A model generated the notes under the pieces. That model searched no databases. It was not told where the DNA came from and worked only from the letters and a program-made list of their open reading frames with translations. Of a stretch of 64,000 nucleotides of DNA, positions 28,546 to 37,514 are shown in pieces. The position numbers and the translations under genes are program-made. The stretch is from Caulifigura coniformis (lineage in GTDB: Bacteria > Planctomycetota > Planctomycetia > Planctomycetales > Planctomycetaceae), in NCBI RefSeq assembly GCF_007745175.1, contig NZ_CP036271.1, positions 124,001-188,000 on the forward strand, written 5' to 3'. Positions within the stretch are counted from its first letter, which is position 1. The number at the start of each line of letters is the position of its first letter.

Positions 28546-29832
28546 ATGACGGCTGGGAAAAGCCCGTCGCGGGTCGTGGTGACCGGCGTGGGCGTGATTT
28601 CGCCAATTGGCATCGGCAACGAACGATTCTGGAGCTCACTCGCCTCAGGACGCTCGGGGATCGATCGCCTTCTGTCCGTTTCCAGCAAGGGACTGCCGAC
28701 CAAGATTGCCGCTGAAGTTCGCGACTTCAATCCGCTCGACTACGTCTACGAAAAGAAGTTCCTGAAGGTCATGTCGCGGGACATCCAGCTCGGAGTCTCC
28801 GCCGCGTCGCTCGCCATGCAGGATGCCGGCCTCCAGCCCGGCGACATCGACCCGGACCGCCTCGGTGTCGAGTTCGGCGCCGGTCACATCTCCTTCACGC
28901 CGGAAGAGCTGGCGGACGCGGCCCGCGACTACGCTAATCCTTCCAGCCGCGAAGGTTACACCCGCTGGGGTGAGCGGAACCTGAATAAGATTGCCCCGTT
29001 GTGGCTCCTCCGGCAGCTTCCGAACATGCCGGCCTGCCACGTGGCCATCGAACATGATGCCCGCGGCCCGAACAACACCATCACGTCGGCCGAATCGTCG
29101 GCTTTGCTGGCGATCCAGGAAGGGATGCGGGTCATCAACCGCGGGCAGGCGGATGCGATGATTGTCGGAGCGGCGTCATCGACAATCGATCCGATCGACC
29201 TGGCCCGCCTCAGCGTCACCGAAACGCTCTCTCCCAGCGAAGATCCGCTGCACGCCAGCCGACCGTTCGATCGCAAGCGCGACGGCATGGTCACCGGCGA
29301 GGGGTCGGCCGTGTTCGTCATCGAACGCTACGAGCACGCCGTCGCCCGCGGCGCGGAGATCTACTGTGAAATCCTGGGTGTCGCTGCCGGTGCTGACGGC
29401 CGGGTGGAGCAACCGAGCCAGGCCGGAGCCGGCCTGGTGAACGCCATCCAGACCGCCCTGTCGCGATCCAACATCCAGCCGGGCGAACTGGGTCACATCA
29501 ACGCCCACGGCAAATCGACCCGTCGCGATGACTGGGTTGAGGCCCAGGCGTACCATCGTGCCCTCGGCGATGCGGCCGACAATATCCCGGTCACGGCCCT
29601 TTCCAGCTACTTCGGGCACTTCGACGCCGGTTCGGGCGCTGTGAAGCTGGCGGGGACGATTCTCGCCCTGCGTCACGGCGAATTGCCGCGGACCCTGAAC
29701 TACGACTATCCGGATCCGCTGTGCCGCCTGCCGGTCGCCCGGGAGCCGATGCGGCTCCGCAGCTCGATCGGCATGTCGGTCAGCCGCACCGCGATGGGCC
29801 AGAGTACGGCCGCCATTCTCCGCGCGGTCTGA
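28546..29832 (+). CDS. Ketosynthase-fold protein (FabF/KAS-II family) with Glu at the active-site Cys position
   Basis: 428 residues, full FabF length. N-terminal VVVTGVGVISPIG and C-terminal ARGAEIYCEILGVA are typical. Both catalytic His residues are kept: His321 in INAHGKSTRRDD and His358 in YFGHFDAGSGAVKLAG. The nucleophile segment reads GPNNTITSAESSA (174-186), so the usual Cys of TACxS is Glu183. Without Cys it should not form an acyl-enzyme. It may be a decarboxylase-like or chain-length-factor-like partner, as in type II polyketide systems. No acyl carrier protein or second ketosynthase is adjacent. The ATG has an AAGGG site. Confidence 0.85.
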   Translation: MTAGKSPSRVVVTGVGVISPIGIGNERFWSSLASGRSGIDRLLSVSSKGLPTKIAAEVRDFNPLDYVYEKKFLKVMSRDIQLGVSAASLAMQDAGLQPGDIDPDRLGVEFGAGHISFTPEELADAARDYANPSSREGYTRWGERNLNKIAPLWLLRQLPNMPACHVAIEHDARGPNNTITSAESSALLAIQEGMRVINRGQADAMIVGAASSTIDPIDLARLSVTETLSPSEDPLHASRPFDRKRDGMVTGEGSAVFVIERYEHAVARGAEIYCEILGVAAGADGRVEQPSQAGAGLVNAIQTALSRSNIQPGELGHINAHGKSTRRDDWVEAQAYHRALGDAADNIPVTALSSYFGHFDAGSGAVKLAGTILALRHGELPRTLNYDYPDPLCRLPVAREPMRLRSSIGMSVSRTAMGQSTAAILRAV

Positions 29833-29909
29833 CACGCGTTTCCCATCCGCTGGATGCAGCCCGGGCGGATGCGTCTCACGCGTCGCGCGACGCAATCCGA
29901 TCGATGGCT

Positions 29910-30323
29910 CTACTCGTCGGCGTCTCGGAGCCGACGTTGCCGGGTGGGCGACGGAACCCAGTTGTTCCCGCTCGTTTCGCGCTGTTCGCGAAGCTCTTCC
30001 AGTGAGGGAGGAGCATTCGTTCCGAAGCGGGCCATGGCCGCTTTCCGACGGGAGAGCGTGAAGTCTACGGGCTCAGGCCGTGCCCTGCGGCTCTGCACCC
30101 ACGACATGGTGTCCTTCATCAGGGACACGGGTTTGTAGGACAACCAGAACAGCAGGCCGGCGAGCAGGAATACTCCGCCGATCGCCCACAGGAAGTTTTC
30201 GTCGGCCTCCTCGGAGATCAGAACGAGGAGAAAGGCGAGCCCGGTCAATGCCTGCACCAGCACCAGCATGGCGGCGGCGAGCGATGAGGCATCCCGACTG
30301 GGGCGGACAAAAGGCCCGAACAT
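29910..30323 (-). CDS. Small integral membrane protein, unknown
   Basis: 137 residues with two membrane spans (ASSLAAAMLVLVQALTGLAF about 12-35; FLWAIGGVFLLAGLLFWLSY about 43-64), then a basic cytoplasmic tail ending in PSPTRQRRLRDADE. The tail segment FTLSRRKAAMARFGTNAPPS looks amphipathic. No family recognised. It lies 77 nt beyond the convergent ketosynthase-like gene. Confidence 0.65.
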   Translation of the reverse strand: MFGPFVRPSRDASSLAAAMLVLVQALTGLAFLLVLISEEADENFLWAIGGVFLLAGLLFWLSYKPVSLMKDTMSWVQSRRARPEPVDFTLSRRKAAMARFGTNAPPSLEELREQRETSGNNWVPSPTRQRRLRDADE

Positions 30324-30477
30324 TCAGCGTGTCCTCACGCCGGACTGGAATTCTGTCATTCGGCCGACCTGCGATCGGCAAACGTGATTCTATCCACGAT
30401 CCCGGGCACAGGTCGAGAGGCGAGCAGGGCCCGACGGGTGATCAGGGAACAACCACCCCTCGGGCGCCGGCAAAACC

Positions 30478-30894
30478 TCACTCCCGTTCGCCATCTTCCA
30501 GGCCGTCGAGCCCGTCTTCATCATCCTCGCCTTCCTCGTCGTCGTCTTCTTCGAACGGGCTGCCGACGTCGACGCCGTCGAACGATTCCAGTCCCTGCGC
30601 CGCGGCGAAGGTGATCAGTTCGTTGTTGCGCGCGAACAGCGATTGGGGAGTGTGCGGTTCGATCCGCTCGACGTGGAGAACGAAGTCGGTGATCGAAGGA
30701 TCTTCGTCGTCTTCCGATTGAAAGATCTCGACCACGTCGTAGCCCATCTCATCGAGAGCGACCGCAGCCTTCTCGAGCTTGTCCGGATCGGCGTCGGTGA
30801 AGAAGTAGCCCCAGAGCAACTCTCCTTCGACATCCCAGTCGGTATGTTCCCGCATGTTGGAGAACATTTCTTCGAGTTGCTCGATCGTAATCAT
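30478..30894 (-). CDS. RraB-family protein (RNase E regulator fold)
   Basis: 138 residues. Residues 1-105 match the RraB fold: LLWGYFFTDADPDKLEKAA, GYDVVEIFQ, FVLHVERIEPHTPQSLFARN. The C-terminal 30 residues are almost all Asp/Glu/Gly. In gammaproteobacteria RraB binds RNase E and limits mRNA decay; whether that applies here is unknown. The acidic tail could mimic nucleic acid or bind a basic partner. A signal peptide is absent, so it is cytoplasmic. Confidence 0.8.
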   Translation of the reverse strand: MITIEQLEEMFSNMREHTDWDVEGELLWGYFFTDADPDKLEKAAVALDEMGYDVVEIFQSEDDEDPSITDFVLHVERIEPHTPQSLFARNNELITFAAAQGLESFDGVDVGSPFEEDDDEEGEDDEDGLDGLEDGERE

Positions 30895-31098
30895 CGGGGG
30901 GAACGCCTTCAGTCACATGTCGGCCCGGTTCGTGAGTTCCCCGCATGGCCGACATCTGCGGCTCTCCATCTTAGGTCGTCCCGCAGGTCGCGAGAACCGC
31001 TCGCCTGAAGAATCGACTGAAATGGCAGACCGAGAGGCCGGACGCCACAATCCCGGCCGGCTCGCTGAGAATGTCCTCGTTGTGATGGGAGTGCCTTG

Positions 31099-32106
31099 AT
31101 GCCGCTGTCTGTTCTCAAAGCCGTTCCTGCGATCCGGATGTCGCTCCACGCAGTTCTCGGGACGCTTCTGCTGGTCGGCGTCGCGGGCGCGCAATCGCCG
31201 CCCAGGATGGAGTTCGCGATCGCGATCCACGGCGGCGCCGGGAAGAATCCGGGGAAGGGAGAAGCGTGGAAGGCGAAGGAAGAGGCCCTCACGCGGGCCC
31301 TCACCAGGGGCCACGACATGCTGGCTGCCGGCGCGACCAGCCTCGACACGGTCGAAGCCGTCGTCCGTATTCTCGAAGACGATCCTTCGATCAATGCCGG
31401 CCGTGGGGCCGTTCTCAACACGGCCGGCGGGCATGAACTGGATGCCACGATCATGGAAGGGAAGACGCGCCGGTGCGGATCGATCGGCGGCGTCACGACC
31501 GTCCGAAATCCCATCTCGCTGGCGAGGAAAGTGATGGAGCAGTCGCCGCATGTGCTGCTCGTGACCGATGGGGCGGAGAAGTTCGCCGACCGATTCAGCG
31601 CGGCCGATGGCATCGAGCGCGTCCCGAACAACTATTTCTCCACCGAGGCGCGGCTGAAGGAGTGGGAGGAGAACAGGAAGAAGGCCGAGAAGGGCAAGCC
31701 GATGGGAACCACCGGCTGCGTGTGCCTCGACAAGCATGGCAACCTCGCGGCCGCAACGTCGACCGGCGGCACGGCCAACAAGCTCTACGGCCGACTCGGC
31801 GATTCACCGATCGTCGGGGCGGGAACGTACGCCGATAACCGGACCTGCGCCGTTTCGTGCACCGGGGTGGGTGAGGACTTCATCCGGTATGCGGTGTCGT
31901 ACGACATCAATGCCCGGATGCGCTACGCGGGTCAGTCGCTGCAGGAGGCGTCGCAGGCCGTGCTGAACACTCCCGACCAGGTTGTCCGCGGGGGGCTGGT
32001 TTCGGTCGACGCGAAGGGCAACATCGCCATGGAATTCAATACAGGCGCCATGTCGCGGGCAGCGGCTGATTCCAGCGGACGTTTCGAGGTGCATGTTTCC
32101 GATTGA
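31099..32106 (+). CDS. Isoaspartyl peptidase / plant-type L-asparaginase, exported
   Basis: 335 residues from ATG 31099 (a TTG precedes it directly). A signal peptide (about 1-32, [18 protein letters not shown]) leads to an Ntn-hydrolase: [32 protein letters not shown], and the autocleavage site GTTGCV with nucleophile Thr204. The conserved [26 protein letters not shown] follows. It matures by self-cleavage into alpha and beta subunits and removes isoaspartyl dipeptides or asparagine, here probably in the periplasm. The stop overlaps no neighbour; a PfkB kinase starts about 100 nt downstream. Confidence 0.93.
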   Translation: MPLSVLKAVPAIRMSLHAVLGTLLLVGVAGAQSPPRMEFAIAIHGGAGKNPGKGEAWKAKEEALTRALTRGHDMLAAGATSLDTVEAVVRILEDDPSINAGRGAVLNTAGGHELDATIMEGKTRRCGSIGGVTTVRNPISLARKVMEQSPHVLLVTDGAEKFADRFSAADGIERVPNNYFSTEARLKEWEENRKKAEKGKPMGTTGCVCLDKHGNLAAATSTGGTANKLYGRLGDSPIVGAGTYADNRTCAVSCTGVGEDFIRYAVSYDINARMRYAGQSLQEASQAVLNTPDQVVRGGLVSVDAKGNIAMEFNTGAMSRAAADSSGRFEVHVSD

Positions 32107-32207
32107 ACCGGCTGGCCCCCTGCGGCTGGAGGCGGTCCTCCGGGCCATGTCCCCGGGTCGGTGCTATCATTCGCCCGTTCAGAGATTCCTTGTGCGGGAG
32201 ACTGTGC

Positions 32208-33182
32208 GTGATTCTGGCGGCCGGCCTGACCCCTGCGTGGCAATACGTTCTTGTGTTCGACCATTTGCGCACGGGAGAGGTGAATCGCGCCCGGGAGTCT
32301 CGCTGGTTTGCATCGGGCAAGGCGGTGAACGTGGCCCTCGCGGTCCACTCACTGGGCATCGAAGGACGTCTCGTGTCGTTCCTCGGGGGCGCAACGGGGG
32401 CTGCGCTCGCCGAAGATTTCGAATCGACCGGCGCGGCGGCCGAATGGGTGACCTCCAGCACGGCGACCCGCGTCTGCACGACGTTGATCCATTCCCTCGC
32501 CGGGGAAACTACGGAACTCGTCGAAAACTCACCGGCCGTCTCCCCCCAGGAACTCGCGCGTTACGCCAGGGCGTTCACGGCCACGGCGGAGAAATCGCAG
32601 GTGCTCGTGCTGAGCGGATCGCTGCCGACGGACACTCCGCGCAGCTATTACCGCGATCTCCTGGCGGCATCGGCCCATGTTCCGGCGCTGCATTCCAGTG
32701 GGAACCGCCCGGCGAACCTGGTCTTCGATTTCCGCGGTCCCGAATTGCAGGAATGCCTGGCCTTCCGCCCATTCCTCGTCAAACCGAATCGCGAAGAACT
32801 CGCCGCCACGGTCGGCCGCACTCTCGATGACGACTCGAGCCTGCTCGCTGCCATGCGGGAACTCAACACGGCAGGAGCGGAGTGGGTTCTCGTGACGCAG
32901 GGAGGCGGTCCCGCCTGGCTGACCGGCTGCGGTGAGACCTGGCGCGTGCAGCCTCCTGTCGGCATCAACGTCGTCAATCCGATTGGTTGTGGCGACAGTG
33001 TCGCAGCGGGCATTGCAGTCGGACTGTCCACGGGGCTTCCGGTGCGCGACTGCGTGTCGCTGGGGATTGGGGCGGCGGCGGCGAACCTGGAGCAGATGGA
33101 GTGCGCGAGGTTCGAAGCCGGTCGTGCGCGGGAGCTGGCGAAGGGCGCCTCGTGGGAACGCGTGGAAGGGGTCACGGCGTGA
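32208..33182 (+). CDS. PfkB-family sugar kinase (1-phosphofructokinase / LacC-like)
   Basis: 324 residues from GTG 32208, with GGGAG 7 nt upstream; longer frames lack a ribosome site. N-terminal ILAAGLTPAWQ and WFASGKAVNVALAVHSLG are the hexose-phosphate kinase subgroup pattern. The anion-hole and catalytic motif is NPIGCGDSVAAG with Asp263; the usual GAGDS Ala is Cys. It likely phosphorylates fructose-1-phosphate or tagatose-6-phosphate with ATP. Its stop overlaps the GTG start of the next gene by 4 nt, so translation is coupled. Confidence 0.88.
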   Translation: MILAAGLTPAWQYVLVFDHLRTGEVNRARESRWFASGKAVNVALAVHSLGIEGRLVSFLGGATGAALAEDFESTGAAAEWVTSSTATRVCTTLIHSLAGETTELVENSPAVSPQELARYARAFTATAEKSQVLVLSGSLPTDTPRSYYRDLLAASAHVPALHSSGNRPANLVFDFRGPELQECLAFRPFLVKPNREELAATVGRTLDDDSSLLAAMRELNTAGAEWVLVTQGGGPAWLTGCGETWRVQPPVGINVVNPIGCGDSVAAGIAVGLSTGLPVRDCVSLGIGAAAANLEQMECARFEAGRARELAKGASWERVEGVTA

Positions 33183-33856
33183 AGTCTGGCGACCTGACGC
33201 TGGAATCTGCGCCCGCTGCGCCGCCCCGGGCGCGCCTCATTCGGGTGATGATTGCGGTCCTGCTGATCGGCGGAGCGACGCTGATCGTCCGTGCCGCTCC
33301 ATGGTTCGATCCCGATGTGGCGGAACTGACAGGGCGGCTCCTGCGCGTGCGGCAGGAGGCCGATGCCGCTCGCGGCAGCGCGGAGAGCTGGCGGGACTTT
33401 GCGGAACCGGCGAATGTCGAGCTGAAGACGATTGCTCAGGACGCGCGCCGCGCGCACCAGAGGCGACAGGGGCCGTGGCGCTGGATTGCCGGGGAGGACC
33501 GCCGGGAAGAAGCGGCACTGAGAGAAGCTCAGCGCATTGCGGAAAGTGATCTTCCCGCATTGATTGCGGCTGGCCCGAAAGGGAATCCGCTCCGAGAACG
33601 AACCGTGGCGGACGCCCTTGCGCGCCTGGACGATCACCTTGGTGGCGCCAGTCCCTACCTGCCGCCGCTGCGCCCGATTGAGAACCAGGCCGGGCTCGAT
33701 CGTGACGCGGAGGCGACGCCGGCGTCGCCCGGCTGGCTGCTGAAGCTGCTCGTCGTCGATGCCGTCCTTGTCGGACTCGGCCTGCTCTGGTGGTGGCGAC
33801 GATCAATGATTTCGCGGCGGGCCGGTTTGAATCGAGCCAGTCGGAAAGTCGATTGA
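33179..33856 (+). CDS. Bitopic membrane protein of unknown function
   Basis: 225 residues from GTG 33179, which overlaps the PfkB stop (GTGA). A span lies near residues 20-42 (RLIRVMIAVLLIGGATLIVR) and a second near the C-terminus (LLKLLVVDAVLVGLGLLWWW). The region between is helical and charged, with many Arg, Glu and Ala. That suggests a periplasmic helical domain between two anchors. Coupling to the kinase is positional only; I see no domain that links them. Confidence 0.7.
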   Translation: MKSGDLTLESAPAAPPRARLIRVMIAVLLIGGATLIVRAAPWFDPDVAELTGRLLRVRQEADAARGSAESWRDFAEPANVELKTIAQDARRAHQRRQGPWRWIAGEDRREEAALREAQRIAESDLPALIAAGPKGNPLRERTVADALARLDDHLGGASPYLPPLRPIENQAGLDRDAEATPASPGWLLKLLVVDAVLVGLGLLWWWRRSMISRRAGLNRASRKVD

Positions 33857-33980
33857 TCCGCGTCGCCCGGCATCACGAGCCGGCAGCGAACGTCTTGTGG
33901 ACGCGGAAAACCCAACTACGATCCCCTGAAACACTTTCCGGGCTCGCCACAATGCGGCCCTCAGTTCGCAAGAGGCCGCG

Positions 33981-35432
33981 GTGAAGCGATCGTTTGTCGG
34001 CAGTGGGATGTCAGTGGGCTTTGCCCTGGCGGCAGTCGTGGTGATCGGGAGTTCCGTCCTGATCCACCGCAACATCCAGCTGATCGCGGACAACGAAGAG
34101 AAGGTGATTCACACTCACGAGGTGCTGACCGCCCTGAGTCAGATCCGCACATCGCTGAACGCCGCGGAATCCTCGCAGCGCGGCTTCCTGATCACGGCGG
34201 ATGCGTCCTACCTCGACCGCTATCAGAGCGCGCTGCCCGAGATCAAAGCACAGCTGGCGATCATCAAGGACCTGACGCGCGACAACGACAACCAGATTCG
34301 AAACCTGCCTGCCCTCGAACGGCGCGTCAACGAACGGTTGACCACGCTCGCCGAAGGGATTGGCATCGTCGAGAACAACGGCCGCGACGCGGCGCGGGAG
34401 TTCATCCAGAAAGGCTCGGGGTCCGTCCAGATGGATCGTGTTCGCGACCAGTTGACGACGATGATTGAAGAAGAACGGAGGCTGCTTGCTCTGCGCAACG
34501 AGCAATCCGTCGCCAGTCACGCCGCGACGAGGCGAACGGCGCTCCTCTCTGCGATCGTCGGCCTGTCGATGGTGCTTCTCGCGTGGTTCCTTTCCGTGCG
34601 AGAGGTCCGCCAGCGCGACAGGATGACCCACCTGCTCGAAGATCGGGTCCGCGAGCGAACGGCCGAGCTGGCGACGGTCAACACGTCGCTCCGCCAGAGT
34701 AATCGGGAACTCGAGCAGTTCGCGTCCGTGGCGTCGCACGACCTGCAGGAGCCCCTGCGGAAGATTGAAGCGTTCGGCGACCGGCTGAAGATGAATCGCG
34801 ACACGCTGAACGACCAGGCCCGCGATTATCTCGACCGGATTCTCAGTTCCGCGTCGCGCATGCGGACCCTGATCAACGACCTGCTGAGCTTTTCACGGGT
34901 CGCCACAAGGGCCCAGCCATTCAAACCGGTTGATATGGGGCACATCGCCCGCGAGGTGGTCGGCGATCTTGAAAGCCGGATCGGCGACGTCGAAGGGCGC
35001 GTCGAGCTGGCGGATCTCCCTTCCATCGAAGCCGATCCCACGCAGTTGCGGCAGCTGCTGCAGAACCTGATTAGCAACGCCCTGAAGTTTCACCGTCCCG
35101 GCGTGAAGCCAATCGTGCGTGTGACATCCGAACGGATCGAATCCCCAGGGCGGCCCCCGCAGGTGAGACTGACCGTCGCCGACAACGGCATTGGCTTTGA
35201 AGAACAGTACCTGGATCGTATTTTTGAAGTCTTTCAGAGACTTCACGGACGAAATGAATACGAGGGGACGGGCATCGGGCTGGCGATCTGTCGTAAGATC
35301 GTGGAACGACACGGCGGAACAATCTCGGCCCGAAGCACGCCCGGCGAAGGCTCGACCTTCATCGCCACGCTGCCAGTAGAACAGTCAGAAAAGGAAGAGT
35401 CGTGGGGAACCGCAAATCCGTCGTCATCCTGA
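33981..35432 (+). CDS. CHASE3 sensor histidine kinase
   Basis: 483 residues; GTG start with AGAGG upstream. Membrane spans near 12-30 and 187-206 flank a CHASE3 sensor (about 35-175). A short coiled coil leads to HisKA with phospho-acceptor His253 (ASHDLQEPLRK), then HATPase_c with N box NLISNALKF, G1 VADNGIGFEEQY and G2 GTGIGLAICRKIVERHGG. This kinase type (cyanophytochrome-like HisKA) often partners Rcp1-type regulators. The next gene, overlapping by 31 nt, is exactly that. Signal unknown. Confidence 0.93.
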   Translation: MKRSFVGSGMSVGFALAAVVVIGSSVLIHRNIQLIADNEEKVIHTHEVLTALSQIRTSLNAAESSQRGFLITADASYLDRYQSALPEIKAQLAIIKDLTRDNDNQIRNLPALERRVNERLTTLAEGIGIVENNGRDAAREFIQKGSGSVQMDRVRDQLTTMIEEERRLLALRNEQSVASHAATRRTALLSAIVGLSMVLLAWFLSVREVRQRDRMTHLLEDRVRERTAELATVNTSLRQSNRELEQFASVASHDLQEPLRKIEAFGDRLKMNRDTLNDQARDYLDRILSSASRMRTLINDLLSFSRVATRAQPFKPVDMGHIAREVVGDLESRIGDVEGRVELADLPSIEADPTQLRQLLQNLISNALKFHRPGVKPIVRVTSERIESPGRPPQVRLTVADNGIGFEEQYLDRIFEVFQRLHGRNEYEGTGIGLAICRKIVERHGGTISARSTPGEGSTFIATLPVEQSEKEESWGTANPSSS

Positions 35433-35860
35433 TGGCCGACGACGATGCCGATGATCGCCTGCTCACTCGCGAGGCGTTCGATGCCAGTCAGGTCGCCAAT
35501 GAACTCAAGTTCGTCGAAGACGGCGTTGAGCTGATGGACTACCTGTACAACCGCGGCAAGTTCAGCAATCGCGAAGAGTATCCCCGGCCGGGCATCATCC
35601 TGCTCGACCTCAACATGCCCAAGAAGGACGGCCGCGAGTCGCTGGCCGAAATCCGGAAAGATCCGCAGTTCAACAGTCTGCGGGTCATTGTCCTCACGAC
35701 CTCCAAGGCCGAGGAAGACATCTATCGCAGCTACAACCTCGGCGCAGCGTCTTACATCACCAAGCCGGTGACGTTTGAATCGCTTGTGGAAGTCATTCGC
35801 ACGCTCGGAAAGTACTGGCTCGAGATCGTCGAGCTCGATAACGGCATTCATCCGCATTGA
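35402..35860 (+). CDS. Single-domain response regulator (Rcp1-like)
   Basis: 152 residues, one receiver domain. Acidic triad ADDDADD (12-18), phospho-acceptor Asp69 in LLDLNMPKKDG, Thr99/Thr100 and Lys121 in SYITKPV. The insertion LMDYLYNRGKFSNREEYPRP is characteristic of Rcp1-like regulators. Start GTG 35402 lies inside the upstream kinase gene and has AAGGAAG before it. No output domain, so it works by protein contact, possibly passing phosphate to or from the hybrid kinase that follows. Confidence 0.92.
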   Translation: MGNRKSVVILMADDDADDRLLTREAFDASQVANELKFVEDGVELMDYLYNRGKFSNREEYPRPGIILLDLNMPKKDGRESLAEIRKDPQFNSLRVIVLTTSKAEEDIYRSYNLGAASYITKPVTFESLVEVIRTLGKYWLEIVELDNGIHPH

Positions 35861-35865
35861 AGGAG

Positions 35866-37455
35866 ATGATGGAATCGCCGCTGCGCATCCTGCTGGTCGA
35901 CGACGACGAGGACGACTACGTCCTCGCCCGGGAAGTTCTCACGGACACGATGCGCCGGCCGTTCACGACCAAATGGGCCCGCTCGTACGAAGAAGGGCTG
36001 AGTTCGCTGCGGGCGGAACGGTTCGATGTGGTGCTGCTCGACTATCGCCTGGGCCGGAACTCGGGCATCGAATTCCTGCGCGAACGGGGCGTCCAGAGTG
36101 CGGACGTCCCGGTCATTCTGCTCACCGGCCAGGGTGAGCGGGCGATCGACCTGGAGGCGATGGAGGCCGGGGCCGCCGACTACCTGCCGAAGCACCATCT
36201 GGAAGACACCCTCGAACGCACGATCCGGCATGCGCTCGAGCGGCATCGCGACCGTGCCGCGCTCCGGCAGATGAACGAGCTGCTCGAAGAGCGAGTGGCT
36301 GAGCGGACGGCGGATCTCGAACGGGCCAATACCGCGCTCAAGGACGCCGACCGTCGCAAGGACGAGTTCATCGCGATTCTCGCGCACGAACTGCGAAACC
36401 CCCTGGCTCCGATCTCCAATGCCCTGGAGATCATGCATGAAGCCGAGGCCGAGCTGGAAATCTGTCGCGAGGCCCGCACCACCATGCGGCGGCAGGTGAA
36501 CCACATGGTCCGGCTGGTGGACGACCTCCTGGACGTCAGCCGCCTCAGCCAGGGCAAGATCCAGCTCAAGACCGGCCCGGTCTGGCTGTCGGAGATCGTC
36601 CGGCAGGCGGTGGAACTCGCCCGCCCCCTTCTGGAACGCGAGGCTCAGAGGCTGGTTGTGACCGAATCGCCCGCGCCGATTCACCTCCAGGCCGATGCCA
36701 CTCGCCTGACCCAGGTGATCGGCAATCTGCTGAACAATGCCTCGAAGTTCACGCCCGCCGGAGGCCGCATTGACCTGTCAACCCGCCTGAACGGACATGA
36801 GGTCGAGATTACGGTCCGGGATACCGGAATCGGTATTGAGCGCGCGCATTTAGCCCTTATTTTTGACATGTTCACGCAACTCGATTCCTCCCTGGAGCGG
36901 ACCCAGGGGGGCCTGGGCATCGGGTTGACGCTGGTTCGCAACCTTGTGCAGATGCACGGTGGCTCTGTTGAGGCCCGCAGTAACGGACGGAACCAAGGAT
37001 CGGAATTCCTCGTGCGCATCCCAGTTGAAACATCTACCGCCGTGCGTCCCTCCTCACCCGTTCCGGACACGACCACTCTCCCGAACCAGCGCCGGATCCT
37101 GGTGGTGGACGACAACCGAGATTCGGCCAATACCCTGGCTATGCTGTTGAAGCTCAGCAAGCATCAGGTGGTGACCGCGTACGACGGCCTGGCAGCGGTT
37201 GAGGAGTTCGGGCGTTCGCATCCCGATGTGGTGCTGATGGACATCGGGCTTCCGGGCATGAATGGTCTCGACGCCGCCCGGGCGATCCGCGCCCTGCCTG
37301 CCGGAAACGACGTCGCCCTGGTCGCAATGACCGGCTGGGGACAGGATGAAGACCGCCAGCGCACGAAAGAGGCCGGCTTCGACTGGCATCTCGTGAAACC
37401 GGTCGATCGCTCGGCCCTGATGCAGCTCCTTGCCGAGCTTCCTGCAAAGCCCTGA
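35866..37455 (+). CDS. Hybrid histidine kinase: receiver - HisKA - HATPase - receiver
   Basis: About 529 residues. Starts at ATG 35866 or 35869; a TTG at 35857 overlapping the upstream stop is also possible. AAGGAG (35860-35865) abuts the ATGs. N-terminal receiver with Asp59 (LLDYRLGRNSG), a coiled coil, HisKA with His174 (LAHELRNPLAPI), HATPase_c (NLLNNASKF, RDTGIGIE, GGLGIGLTLVRNLVQMHGG), then a second receiver (ILVVDDNRDSANTL, LMDIGLPGMNGLD, VKPVD). No membrane span. It is likely the cytoplasmic phosphorelay partner of the two preceding genes. An intrinsic terminator ends the operon. Confidence 0.92.
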   Translation: MMESPLRILLVDDDEDDYVLAREVLTDTMRRPFTTKWARSYEEGLSSLRAERFDVVLLDYRLGRNSGIEFLRERGVQSADVPVILLTGQGERAIDLEAMEAGAADYLPKHHLEDTLERTIRHALERHRDRAALRQMNELLEERVAERTADLERANTALKDADRRKDEFIAILAHELRNPLAPISNALEIMHEAEAELEICREARTTMRRQVNHMVRLVDDLLDVSRLSQGKIQLKTGPVWLSEIVRQAVELARPLLEREAQRLVVTESPAPIHLQADATRLTQVIGNLLNNASKFTPAGGRIDLSTRLNGHEVEITVRDTGIGIERAHLALIFDMFTQLDSSLERTQGGLGIGLTLVRNLVQMHGGSVEARSNGRNQGSEFLVRIPVETSTAVRPSSPVPDTTTLPNQRRILVVDDNRDSANTLAMLLKLSKHQVVTAYDGLAAVEEFGRSHPDVVLMDIGLPGMNGLDAARAIRALPAGNDVALVAMTGWGQDEDRQRTKEAGFDWHLVKPVDRSALMQLLAELPAKP

Positions 37456-37468
37456 CCCGGGACAGAAA

Positions 37469-37492
37469 AGCCCGCGGATCATTCCGCGGGCT
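37469..37492. terminator. Bidirectional intrinsic terminator
   Basis: A perfect 9-bp stem (AGCCCGCGG 37469-37477 with CCGCGGGCT 37484-37492), 6-nt loop, with an A-run on its left. It lies between the convergent hybrid kinase and ceramidase-like genes. Confidence 0.75.
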
Positions 37493-37514
37493 CGCCTCGG
37501 GGGCCCTGATCGCT

